Assembly: GCA_018714785.1 (NCBI GenBank)
Contig: DVMV01000028.1
Coordinates: forward strand, 1 to 38,315
Source of the DNA: Candidatus Alloenteromonas pullicola
GTDB lineage: Bacteria > Bacillota_I > Bacilli_A > RFN20 > CAG-826
Direction: 5' to 3'
DNA: 38,315 nt
In this document: piece by piece, positions 1 to 7,985 of the stretch
Position numbering within the stretch: position 1 is the stretch's first letter
How the letters are laid out: each line of letters opens with the position of its first letter
Made by a program: the position numbers and the translations under genes
Notes under the pieces: generated by a model
The model's input: the letters and a program-made list of their open reading frames with translations, nothing else
Told to the model about the DNA's origin: nothing
The model's database searches: none

Positions 1-153
1 TGAAACCTCTTTCATCAAAACAGCACTATTCAACCGGTTTCCTAATACTTCACTGGTGTTTTCCGACCTATTTCACGCGATTGCTAATTTTTGCCAGAGG
101 CGCGAAAAAATGTTTTTCCTCGCGCGTGCGAGTCTAAATTTTATATAGCAAAC

Positions 154-178
154 AAAAAAGCCTGGGTTGCTCCCAGGC
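154..178 (-). terminator. Intrinsic terminator downstream of rpmA
   Basis: Minus strand GCCTGGG-AGCAA-CCCAGGC followed by TTTTTTG, just after the rpmA stop. Confidence 0.9.
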
Positions 179-193
179 CGATTGCCCTACTTC

Positions 194-490
194 TTACTTG
201 GCTTCGACGGCGTAGACCGAGACCTGCTTCTGGCGGCGGCCGACGCGCTCGAACTTCACGACGCCCTCAATGGTGGCGAACAAGGTGTCGTCGCCGCCCT
301 TCTTGACGTTGTGCCCCGGGTAAACCTTGGTTCCCCTCTGGCGGTAAAGGATCGAGCCGGCGGTGACGATTTCGCCATCGGAGGCCTTGGCGCCAAGGCG
401 GCGGCCGGCGGAGTCGCGGCCGTTCTTGGTCGAGCCGACGCCCTTCTTGGAAGCGAAGAGCTGAAGATCTAGAACGAATTTCATTTTCAT
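194..490 (-). CDS. rpmA: 50S ribosomal protein L27 with N-terminal Prp-cleavable extension
   Basis: ORF 98 aa; ...[27 protein letters not shown]..., typical Firmicutes L27 with pre-ASKKG extension. Confidence 0.97.
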   Translation of the reverse strand: MKMKFVLDLQLFASKKGVGSTKNGRDSAGRRLGAKASDGEIVTAGSILYRQRGTKVYPGHNVKKGGDDTLFATIEGVVKFERVGRRQKQVSVYAVEAK

Positions 491-801
491 ATCTCCCTTT
501 CTTTGATATCGATGGCCTTCGGGTAGGAGACCTCGATTGTCTTTAGCTGGATTAGCAGCGTTTCGATGACCGCTTGGTCGTGTTCGGATATGCCGGCTTT
601 GGCGATGCAGCTCAGCGTCCCCGGCTCCATCTCGATCTCGAAGTCCTCTTCGGGATTGGCGAGGGCGTTCATCGCCCCGACCGAGACCGCGCTTACCCCG
701 GCGCAGACCAGATCCTTGCCGTAGTCGCCGGTGTTCGCATGGCCCTTGATCAGCAGGCTATGGAACCCTTTGCCTTTGTATTCGACCTCGACTTTGATCA
801 T
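487..801 (-). CDS. prp: Ribosomal-processing cysteine protease Prp
   Basis: [19 protein letters not shown] motif (catalytic His/Cys context); located between rplU and rpmA; ATGA overlap with rpmA. Confidence 0.95.
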   Translation of the reverse strand: MIKVEVEYKGKGFHSLLIKGHANTGDYGKDLVCAGVSAVSVGAMNALANPEEDFEIEMEPGTLSCIAKAGISEHDQAVIETLLIQLKTIEVSYPKAIDIKEREI

Positions 802-807
802 CTTCGT

Positions 808-1116
808 TTAGGCGTTGATGGACTTGACGACCAGGCAGGTGTACGGCTGGCGGTGGCCGATGGTCTTGCGCTCATTGGCCTTGGCCTTGTACTTGTAGAC
901 GCGGACTTTCTTCCCGAGCCCCTGCTTCTCGACCTTGCACTCGACCGAGGCGCCCTTTACGTAGGGGTTGCCGACCTTGGTGGATTCCCCACCGAGGAAC
1001 AGGACCTTGTCCAGGGTGACGTCCTTGCCGACCTCGGCGTCGAGCTTCTCGACGTAGATGTGGTCGCCGACGGAGACGGTGACTTGCTTACCGCCGGTTT
1101 CGATGATAGCGTACAT
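808..1116 (-). CDS. rplU: 50S ribosomal protein L21
   Basis: [11 protein letters not shown]...[32 protein letters not shown] upstream. Confidence 0.97.
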   Translation of the reverse strand: MYAIIETGGKQVTVSVGDHIYVEKLDAEVGKDVTLDKVLFLGGESTKVGNPYVKGASVECKVEKQGLGKKVRVYKYKAKANERKTIGHRQPYTCLVVKSINA

Positions 1117-1124
1117 TGGTTTTA

Positions 1125-1235
1125 CATTTCCTCCTTTGCGCTTGGCTTTTGATGACTCGCTATGGAGGCGGGTTTCCCGCTTGAGCCTCTTCTAGGCGGT
1201 TGCGCGCCTAAAGCCAAAGGCGGACAACGAGGCTA
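1125..1235 (-). promoter_or_regulatory. Putative L21 leader RNA with upstream -10 (TATACT)
   Basis: Minus strand TATACT then AGCCTC...GAGGCT closing helix and GCGGG-AAA-CCCGC hairpin in the rplU 5'UTR; resembles the described L21 leader by position, class not verified. Confidence 0.45.
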
Positions 1236-1272
1236 GTATAGTCGCTATTTCCCTATAAGGGAAGCCTTTTTT

Positions 1273-1887
1273 CTACAACATGCCGGCAGACCGGAAGGAA
1301 AACTGGCGTCCCTCGGCCCTTATCAGGTGGTCGATGAGCCTTATCGAGAGGGACGAGAGGCGCCTTTCGATAGATATCGTCAGCTCGATATCGGACTTCG
1401 ACGGCAGGGGATCCCCGCTAGGGTGGTTGTGCAACAGCACCACCGCCGCGGCCCCCTTCCTCACCGCCTCCTTCGCCACCATGCCGGGATCGAGGGGGAG
1501 ATGGTCGGAGAGGCTATGGCAGAGGACGCTATGTCCAAGCGGGTGGAGCGCGGAAGAGAAGCAATACAGCCGCACCTCCTCGCCCCGGAATCCAAATCCG
1601 GATATCCCACGCCGGCTGGCTATCTGGAAGCAGGCCTGCAGGCGCAGCGATATGGCGACGGAGACGCCGCCCCCATCCATTAGCTCCTCGGCCGAGCAGC
1701 GCGAAAGCCCCTTCAGCCCGCCATGCCGATATAGCAGGTCCCTGCCGATGTCCAATGCCGAGCGCCCCTTGACCCCCGACCCGATGAGGAGGGCCAAAAG
1801 CTCCTCGTCGGAAAGCGAATCGATGCCTTCGCGCCTTGCTTTTTCCCGCGGGCGGTAAAAGGAGGGGATGTCCTTGATCGCCCCCAT
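1273..1887 (-). CDS. radC: RadC family JAMM-domain protein (DNA repair/competence-associated)
   Basis: LLHNHPSGDPLPSKSDIELT JAMM motif; N-terminal IPSFYRPREKARREGIDSLSDEELLALLIGSG. Start chosen at ATG 1887 (MGAIKDIP). Confidence 0.93.
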   Translation of the reverse strand: MGAIKDIPSFYRPREKARREGIDSLSDEELLALLIGSGVKGRSALDIGRDLLYRHGGLKGLSRCSAEELMDGGGVSVAISLRLQACFQIASRRGISGFGFRGEEVRLYCFSSALHPLGHSVLCHSLSDHLPLDPGMVAKEAVRKGAAAVVLLHNHPSGDPLPSKSDIELTISIERRLSSLSIRLIDHLIRAEGRQFSFRSAGML

Positions 1888-2078
1888 CAGGGATGTAGTT
1901 CCCACTCGAATTTGTAGCCCCCTGGAAGGCTGACCTTCGACTCCCCGCCCACGAACAGTCGATACGCGACGATGGTCAGTATAACCACGGTGAACACAAC
2001 GAAAACCGTCGTTAGCGTCAGCGCCTCCCCCGGCCTTATGCCATCCATTTCCTCTTGGCTGAGTTTGCATAGTCCCAT
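1887..2078 (-). CDS. Small single-TM peptide with double-glycine-like leader (63 aa)
   Basis: MGLCKLSQEEMDGIRPG|EALTLTTVFVVFTVVILTIVAYRLFVGGESKVSLPGGYKFEWELHP; AGGAGG 8 nt upstream; stop overlaps radC ATG (TGATG). Confidence 0.8.
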   Translation of the reverse strand: MGLCKLSQEEMDGIRPGEALTLTTVFVVFTVVILTIVAYRLFVGGESKVSLPGGYKFEWELHP

Positions 2079-2079
2079 G

Positions 2080-2110
2080 GAAAAGACCTCCTACCGATTA
2101 AGTAGGAGGC
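2080..2110 (-). promoter_or_regulatory. Perfect hairpin containing the SD of the 63-aa peptide gene, possibly also valS attenuator/terminator
   Basis: Minus strand CCTCCTAC-TTAATCG-GTAGGAGG-TCTTTTCC-ATG; 8-bp stem whose 3' arm is AGGAGG. Confidence 0.7.
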
Positions 2111-2130
2111 CAATGGGGTTTGGGTAACGG

Positions 2131-4707
2131 TTAAGCGAGGCTTTCCAGCAGCTTCCTGACTTCCTGCAGCTGCTTGCGGTTGTCATCCAGCTTCCCCTGC
2201 TCCAGCTCGACCTTGGCCTTGGGGGCTTTGGCGAGGAATCCGGGGTTGGAGAGCATCTTCTCGCCGCGGGCGATCTCGGATAGGAGGGCCTGCTCCTTCC
2301 TCTGCAGCTTGGCGACCTGCTCCTGCTTCGGCTCAGCCGAGGAGAAGGCGATCACGAAGCCCGAGTAGGTGTAGGCGGAAAGCGACTTGATTTCCTTGGC
2401 TATGACGACCTTCGAGGCGAATAGGAACCTGGATAGGTAGTCCTCGATGCCTTTGAAGGGGGCCTTCGGGGCGATGTCGACCTCGATCGGCGCGTTGGGG
2501 GCCAGCCCGGCCTCGCTCTTGTAGGAGCGCCCGTCCTTGATCATCTTCTTCAGCAGCTCGCCCTGCCTCTCGGCGGAGGGGAATGAAAGCGCCTTGTCAT
2601 ACTCGGGGTAGCTCTCGAGCATTATCGATTCCTTGTGCAGCGGAAGGGAGAGGTAGATCTCCTCGGCGATGAAGGGGCAGTACGGGTAGATCATCTTGAC
2701 GATGGCCTCGATGACCTTGTATAGGACCGTCTTGATCATGGCCTTGTCAGCGCTCCTCTCGAGGCTCACCTTGCTCATCTCGAGGTAGAAGGAGCAGAAA
2801 TCGTCATAGACGAAGTCGTAGAGTACCGAGCTCGCGGCCCCGAACTGGTACCTCTCCATCTTGGAGGTGACCGAGGCGACGGTCTTGTTCAGGCGGCTGA
2901 GGATGTACTTCTCCAGCGTCCCAAGCCTCTTCCTGTCGAGCTGCTCGGGCGCGAAATCATCGCCCAGCGACATCTCGACGTAGCGGGCCGAGTTCCAGAT
3001 CTTGTTGAGGTAGTTGGCCGCGGCGGAGAGCTTCTCGTCGCTGTAGCGCATGTCCAGCCCCGGCGTGGAGTTGGTGGTGATGAAGTAGCGCAGCGCGTCG
3101 ACGCCGTATTTCTCGATGACGTCGATCGGGTCGACGCCGTTGCCTAGCGACTTGCTCATCTTCCGCCCCTGCTCGTCGCGGATGAGTCCGTGGATCACGA
3201 CCTCCTTGAACGGGGATTTGCCGGTGAAGTGCAGCGACTGGAAGATCATCCTCGAGACCCAGAAGAATATCAGGTCGTACCCGGTGAAAAGCACCGAGGT
3301 CGGGAAGTAGCGGTCGAAGTCCTCGCCGCCATCGGGCCAGCCCATGGTCGCGAAAGGCCATAGCCCCGAGGAGAACCAGGTGTCCAGCACGTCCTCGTCC
3401 TGGTCGTATAAAGATGGGTCGAGCGGGGTTTCGCTGACGACGACCGAGCCGTCCTTCTTGCTGTAATAGGCCGGGATGCGGTGCCCCCACCACAGCTGGC
3501 GGGATATGCACCAGTCCTCGCAGTTGGCCATCCAGCGGAGCAAAACCTTCTCAAAGCGCTTGGGCAGGAACTCGACCTTCCCCTCGCCCTTCTGGCTCTC
3601 TATGACCTTCTCGGCGAGCGGCTTCATCCGCACGAACCACTGCTTGGAAAGCATCGGCTCGACGACCGCCCCGCTGCGCTCGGAATGCCCGACGGAGTGG
3701 ACGATCTTCTCGATCTTCTGCAGATGGCCGCCGCTTCTTATGTCCTCGACCAGCTGACGGCGGCACTCGTAGCGGTCGAGCCCGGCGTATTTTCCGCACT
3801 TTTCGTTGGTATGGGCGTGCTCATCGAGCACCTTTATGAACGGCAGGCAGTACTTCTTGGCCAGGTTGAAGTCGTTGGGGTCGTGGGCTGGCGTGCACTT
3901 CATCGCCCCGGTGCCGAAGCTCAAATCGACGTAGGGGTCGGCCATGATCGGGAGCTCCTCGCCGTTGGCGGGGTTGATGACCTTCTTGCCGACCAATCCC
4001 TTGTAGCGCTCATCCTTGGGGTTGACGAAGACGGCGACGTCGCCGAACATCGTCTCCGGGCGGGTGGTGGCGACCACGATCTGGCGATCTTCCCCCACCA
4101 CGTCGTAGAGGAAGTAGAAGAACTCGCCCTGGTCGTCGCTATGGACGACCTCGATGTTGGAAAGCGCGGTGCATAGCTCCGGGTCCCAGTTGATGATCCG
4201 CTCGCCGCGGTAGATGAGCCCCTCGTCGTAAAGCGTCTTGAAGACGCGGAGGACGGCCTTGGACAATCCGGGGTCGAGGGTGAAGCGCTCGCGGGTGTAG
4301 TCGACGGAAAGCCCGACGCTGGCCCACTGCTGATGGATGGTCTTGGAGTACTCCTCCTTCCAGGAGAAGGCGACCTCGAGGAACTTCTCCCTCCCGAGGT
4401 CGTAGCGGCTTATGCCCTGCTTGCGCAGGCGCTCCTCGACCTTGGCCTGGGTGGCGATCCCGGCGTGGTCGACGCCCGGGACCCAGAGCACGTCGAAGCC
4501 CTTCATCCGCTTGTAGCGGGCGGTGATGTCGTCGGGCACGGTGTCCATTACGTGGCCAAGGTGCAGCTTCCCGGTGACGTTGGGCGGGGGGATCACGATG
4601 GAGAAGGGCTGCTTGCCCTTGTCCCCCGCGGTGAAATACCCTTTGCCCTTCCAGTTCTCGTATTTGCCTTCCTCGACGGCCTTGTGGTCGTAGCGTTTGT
4701 CTAGCAT
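2131..4707 (-). CDS. valS: Valyl-tRNA synthetase
   Basis: Class I aaRS motifs (PPPNVTGKLHLGHVMD, KMSKSLGNGVDP). Start ATG 4707 with SD GGAGG; the upstream ORF extension is T-box leader. Confidence 0.98.
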   Translation of the reverse strand: MLDKRYDHKAVEEGKYENWKGKGYFTAGDKGKQPFSIVIPPPNVTGKLHLGHVMDTVPDDITARYKRMKGFDVLWVPGVDHAGIATQAKVEERLRKQGISRYDLGREKFLEVAFSWKEEYSKTIHQQWASVGLSVDYTRERFTLDPGLSKAVLRVFKTLYDEGLIYRGERIINWDPELCTALSNIEVVHSDDQGEFFYFLYDVVGEDRQIVVATTRPETMFGDVAVFVNPKDERYKGLVGKKVINPANGEELPIMADPYVDLSFGTGAMKCTPAHDPNDFNLAKKYCLPFIKVLDEHAHTNEKCGKYAGLDRYECRRQLVEDIRSGGHLQKIEKIVHSVGHSERSGAVVEPMLSKQWFVRMKPLAEKVIESQKGEGKVEFLPKRFEKVLLRWMANCEDWCISRQLWWGHRIPAYYSKKDGSVVVSETPLDPSLYDQDEDVLDTWFSSGLWPFATMGWPDGGEDFDRYFPTSVLFTGYDLIFFWVSRMIFQSLHFTGKSPFKEVVIHGLIRDEQGRKMSKSLGNGVDPIDVIEKYGVDALRYFITTNSTPGLDMRYSDEKLSAAANYLNKIWNSARYVEMSLGDDFAPEQLDRKRLGTLEKYILSRLNKTVASVTSKMERYQFGAASSVLYDFVYDDFCSFYLEMSKVSLERSADKAMIKTVLYKVIEAIVKMIYPYCPFIAEEIYLSLPLHKESIMLESYPEYDKALSFPSAERQGELLKKMIKDGRSYKSEAGLAPNAPIEVDIAPKAPFKGIEDYLSRFLFASKVVIAKEIKSLSAYTYSGFVIAFSSAEPKQEQVAKLQRKEQALLSEIARGEKMLSNPGFLAKAPKAKVELEQGKLDDNRKQLQEVRKLLESLA

Positions 4708-4717
4708 AGGTTCCTCC

Positions 4718-4930
4718 AGAAAATAAAAAGCGCTCCGCGATGGGGCGCGGCGCGCTGTACCACCCATCTTCCCATCGCGTTGCGATGGCTCGATTCTGCC
4801 CCTTAACGCGGGGCGACGTACCCTAAGAAGCGACTCATGGGGACCGCGCGCCCAGCTTCCACCATCCTGGGCTCTCTATCTCACGGCTATCCCAATCCCT
4901 CTTCCTCAACGGGACGGGTGAATTATATGT
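4718..4930 (-). promoter_or_regulatory. T-box leader of valS, specifier GTC (Val) at 4832-4834
   Basis: Minus strand AGAGAG, GGTGGAAGCTGG, ATGA-GTC-GCTTC, GGGTGGTACAGCGCG T-box sequence, terminator AGCGCGCCGCG-CCCCAT-CGCGGAGCGCTTTTTATTTT. Confidence 0.93.
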
Positions 4931-4952
4931 TGGCTTGCCCTCAAGTTCAAGG

Positions 4953-5522
4953 CTAGGCGAGGCTACAGGCGATCGCGGCCCTGATCGAGCTTAGCGAGGC
5001 GCTGCTTAGGTCGGAGAAGATTATATTCTCTATCCCCGCCGAAGCGGCCCGCTTCTGGGCCAAGGCCCGCTGCTTCTGGTTCATCATGTCGGACTTGGTG
5101 CCGACGCAGATGAGCTTGCAGGGGAAGCCCTCCAGGTAGCGGAGGAAGGCGAGGTCATCCTCGCCCATCTCCCGCCGGAAGTCGACCAATAGGACGATGG
5201 CCTTAAGCCGCTTGTCGCCGTAATAGGACTCCATCATCCTCGAGAAGGAGATGGTGTTCATCGTGGCGAAGCCGGTCGAGCCGTATCCCGGGGAGTCGAC
5301 GAGGTAGAACCGCTCGTCGATCAGGAAGAAGTTGAGCAGCTTGGTCTTGCCCGCCTTCTTCGATGAGAAGGCGATCTTCTGCCCCACCAAGGCGTTGATG
5401 AGGCTCGACTTGCCGACGTTGCTCCGCCCCACCACCAACACCTCGGGGTAGGCGTCGCCCGGGCGGCCCTTGAGGTCGACCGAGGAGGTGACGAACCTCA
5501 CCTTCCGGAAGTCGATCCTCAC
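4953..5522 (-). CDS. engB: Ribosome biogenesis GTPase EngB/YsxC
   Basis: VVGRSNVGKSSLINALVG, DSPGYG, GTKSD G-motifs; GTG start (5520-5522) overlaps lon TGA. Confidence 0.95.
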   Translation of the reverse strand: MRIDFRKVRFVTSSVDLKGRPGDAYPEVLVVGRSNVGKSSLINALVGQKIAFSSKKAGKTKLLNFFLIDERFYLVDSPGYGSTGFATMNTISFSRMMESYYGDKRLKAIVLLVDFRREMGEDDLAFLRYLEGFPCKLICVGTKSDMMNQKQRALAQKRAASAGIENIIFSDLSSASLSSIRAAIACSLA

Positions 5523-7861
5523 GCCTTCTCCCTCACCAAGGCGCGATCCAACGCGTCGTCGACGGTCTTCATGAAGGTGATCTTGAGCGCCTTCTTGACC
5601 TCCTCGGGGAGCTCCTCGACGTCCTTCTTGTTGTCGATGGGGACGACGATCTCCTTGATGCCGCACCTGGCGGCGGCCAAGGATTTCTCGCGCAGCCCGC
5701 CGATGGCCAAGGCGTTCCCGCGGAGGGTAACCTCGCCGGTCATGGCCACGTTGGCGTTGACCGGGGTGTGGGTGAGGCAGGATATGATGGCGGTCGTTAT
5801 GGCGACGCCGGCGCTAGGACCATCCTTGGGCACCGCGCCCTCGGGGACGTGGATGTGGATGTCGTTGCTGGCGAATATCGCGTCGTCGATGTTGTACTTC
5901 TTCGAATTGGCGCGGACGTAGTCGAGCGCGATGGTCGCGCTTTCCTTCATCACCTCGCCAAGCTTGCCGGTGAGGACCAATCCGCCCTTGCCGGGGAAGT
6001 AGTTCACCTCGATCGGCAATATGTCCCCGCCGAAGTCGGTGTAGGCCAAGCCGGTGACGACGCCGACCTGGTTCTCCTTCTCCTTCTTGCTGCCCTCGAA
6101 TATCTCGACGCCGAGGTAGGAATGCAGCTTCGCGTCGTCGATGAGTATCGGGCGCGGGGTGGACTCATCCTTGAGTATCTCGACCACGGCCTTGCGGCAG
6201 CAGCTGGCGATGGTGCGCTCAAGCTGCCTCACGCCGGCCTCCATGGTGTAGTGCTCGATGATGGTCTTGAGGCTCTGCTCGGGGAAGCTGATGTCGGAAT
6301 CGGAAAGCCCGGCGAGCTTGACCTGCTTCGGGATGAGGAATCCGTTGGCGATCTTCACCTTCTCGATCTCGGTGTAGGACGGGACCTCGATGAGCTCGAG
6401 CCTATCGCGGAGCGGGCCCGGGATGTTGTCGAGGTTGTTCGCGGTGCAGATGAAGAGCACGTTGGAGAGGTCATAAGGCTCCTCGACGTAGTTGTCGTTG
6501 AAGGCGAAGTTCTGCTCGGGGTCTAGTACCTCGAGCAAAGCCGAGGACGGGTCGCCCTTGTAGTTGCTGCCGCCGACCTTGTCGATCTCGTCGAGCAGGA
6601 ACACGGGGTTGGTGACCCCGCACTTTATCATGCCGTGGATTATGCGGCCCGGCATCGAGCCGACGTAGGTACGGCGGTGGCCGCGGATCTCGGCCTCATC
6701 GGATATGCCGCCGAGGGCGGTCTTGAAGAACTTGCGCCCGAGGGCCCTCGCGATGGAGCGACCGAGGCTGGTCTTGCCGCATCCAGGCGGGCCGTAGAAG
6801 CAAAGTATCGGGGCCTTGAGCGACTTGGTCATCTTCTTGACGGCCAGGTACTCGATGATCCTCTTCTTGACCTTCTCCAGGCCATAGTGGTCCTCGTTTA
6901 GGACCTCCTCGACGTGGTTGAGGTCCTCGTCGTCCTCGGTCTTCTCGAACCAGGGGATCGAGAGGAGGGTGTCGATGTAGGTCATGATGAGGGAGGCCTC
7001 GAGGGAGGACTCCGGCATCATCTTGTAGCGGCGCAGCTCGGCCTTGATCTTGGCCTTGACGTTCTCCGGATAGGGGTTCTGCTCGAGCTTCTGGAGGATG
7101 GCGTCCTCGGAATGCTCCTGGTCGTCGCCCTCGCCTAGCTCCTCGCGGATGGCCTTCATCTTCTCGCGGAGGTAGTACTCCTTCTGGCTCTTCTCGGCCG
7201 AGGCGCGGACCTTCTTGGAGAGGTCGTCCTCGACCTCGGCGGCCGCCTTGGCGCCCTGAAGGCACTCAAGGAGGTAGGATAGGCGCTCGTTTATGTCCTC
7301 GATCTCGAGGAGCTTCTCCTTCTGCTGCAGCGACAAAGGCAGGTAAGGTGCCAATGAATCCGGCAGGTCGGCGCTCGGTATGCCTTTGGAGAAGGCCCCG
7401 GCGTTGATGCGGGGGAGGCCCGAGGCGGGGTCGGAGATGGTCTGGGTTATCTCGCGCAGGAGCTTGAGCTCGGTCTGCTTGTCGCCCTCGATGGGCTCGA
7501 TAACGCGGCCAGAGGCCACGAAATAGCCCCCTTCCTCGGAGAACTTCATCGAGTCGAACCTGACCCGCTTGCTGCCGACGACGCGGATGCGCACGCCCCC
7601 GTCATATGGGGTATAGGAGGTCACGCGGCAGAGGGTGCCGGCGGAATATATGTCGTCTATGGTCGGGGAATCGGTGGACTCGCCTTTCTGGCTGACCACG
7701 AAAAGAAGGTTGTTGGTGGCCGAGCGGGCCTGCTCGACGGCCTTCAGGGAGAACTCGCGCCCCACCTCGATGTCCTCGCTCATCGATGGGAAGACGACGA
7801 GGGAGCGGGCAACGAGCAGCGGCAGAGTCAGTATGGATTCACCGTTTGGGTTGTTGTTCAT
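5519..7861 (-). CDS. lon: ATP-dependent protease La (Lon)
   Basis: GPPGCGKTSLGRSIA Walker A; PKDGPSAG catalytic Ser motif; SD GGAGA before ATG. Confidence 0.98.
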   Translation of the reverse strand: MNNNPNGESILTLPLLVARSLVVFPSMSEDIEVGREFSLKAVEQARSATNNLLFVVSQKGESTDSPTIDDIYSAGTLCRVTSYTPYDGGVRIRVVGSKRVRFDSMKFSEEGGYFVASGRVIEPIEGDKQTELKLLREITQTISDPASGLPRINAGAFSKGIPSADLPDSLAPYLPLSLQQKEKLLEIEDINERLSYLLECLQGAKAAAEVEDDLSKKVRASAEKSQKEYYLREKMKAIREELGEGDDQEHSEDAILQKLEQNPYPENVKAKIKAELRRYKMMPESSLEASLIMTYIDTLLSIPWFEKTEDDEDLNHVEEVLNEDHYGLEKVKKRIIEYLAVKKMTKSLKAPILCFYGPPGCGKTSLGRSIARALGRKFFKTALGGISDEAEIRGHRRTYVGSMPGRIIHGMIKCGVTNPVFLLDEIDKVGGSNYKGDPSSALLEVLDPEQNFAFNDNYVEEPYDLSNVLFICTANNLDNIPGPLRDRLELIEVPSYTEIEKVKIANGFLIPKQVKLAGLSDSDISFPEQSLKTIIEHYTMEAGVRQLERTIASCCRKAVVEILKDESTPRPILIDDAKLHSYLGVEIFEGSKKEKENQVGVVTGLAYTDFGGDILPIEVNYFPGKGGLVLTGKLGEVMKESATIALDYVRANSKKYNIDDAIFASNDIHIHVPEGAVPKDGPSAGVAITTAIISCLTHTPVNANVAMTGEVTLRGNALAIGGLREKSLAAARCGIKEIVVPIDNKKDVEELPEEVKKALKITFMKTVDDALDRALVREKA

Positions 7862-7909
7862 GCTATCTCCTTTCCTAGGGGCAATGCCCCCAATAATCGG
7901 CTGGAGTAA

Positions 7910-7962
7910 ATAATAGCCGGAATTTTAGCACTGTCAAGTTTCGAGTGCTAATCCCGGCTATT
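7910..7962 (-). promoter_or_regulatory. CIRCE (HrcA operator, 7925-7951) over the lon promoter
   Basis: TTAGCACTG-N9-GAGTGCTAA, one mismatch to CIRCE. Minus-strand -35 TTGACA lies inside it and -10 TATTAT is 16 bp away; outer arms AATAGCCGG/CCGGCTATT extend the dyad. Confidence 0.9.
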
Positions 7963-7985
7963 GAGGTTTTTCCTTATTTGCCCAA

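Noticed and set aside
85-135. Inverted sequences GCGCGAAAAA...TTTTTCCTCGCGC and CTCGC-GCGT-GCGAG
   Set aside because: Short GC-rich dyads with no associated gene in the window; cannot be assigned a function.
1246-1266. + strand terminator TTCCC-TATAA-GGGAA-GCC-TTTTTT
   Set aside because: No + strand gene ends upstream; the T-run is on the wrong strand for radC, and the sequence lies next to the rplU promoter.
3481-4176. 231-aa + strand ORF opposite valS
   Set aside because: Same antisense artefact as the other long shadow ORFs.
4708-4767. N-terminal extension of valS in the ORF track (MGGTARRAPSRSAFYFLEEP)
   Set aside because: This is T-box terminator sequence; the true ATG at 4707 has an SD.
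5768-6526. 252-aa + strand ORF opposite lon
   Set aside because: Antisense artefact of lon codon usage; no RBS or domain.
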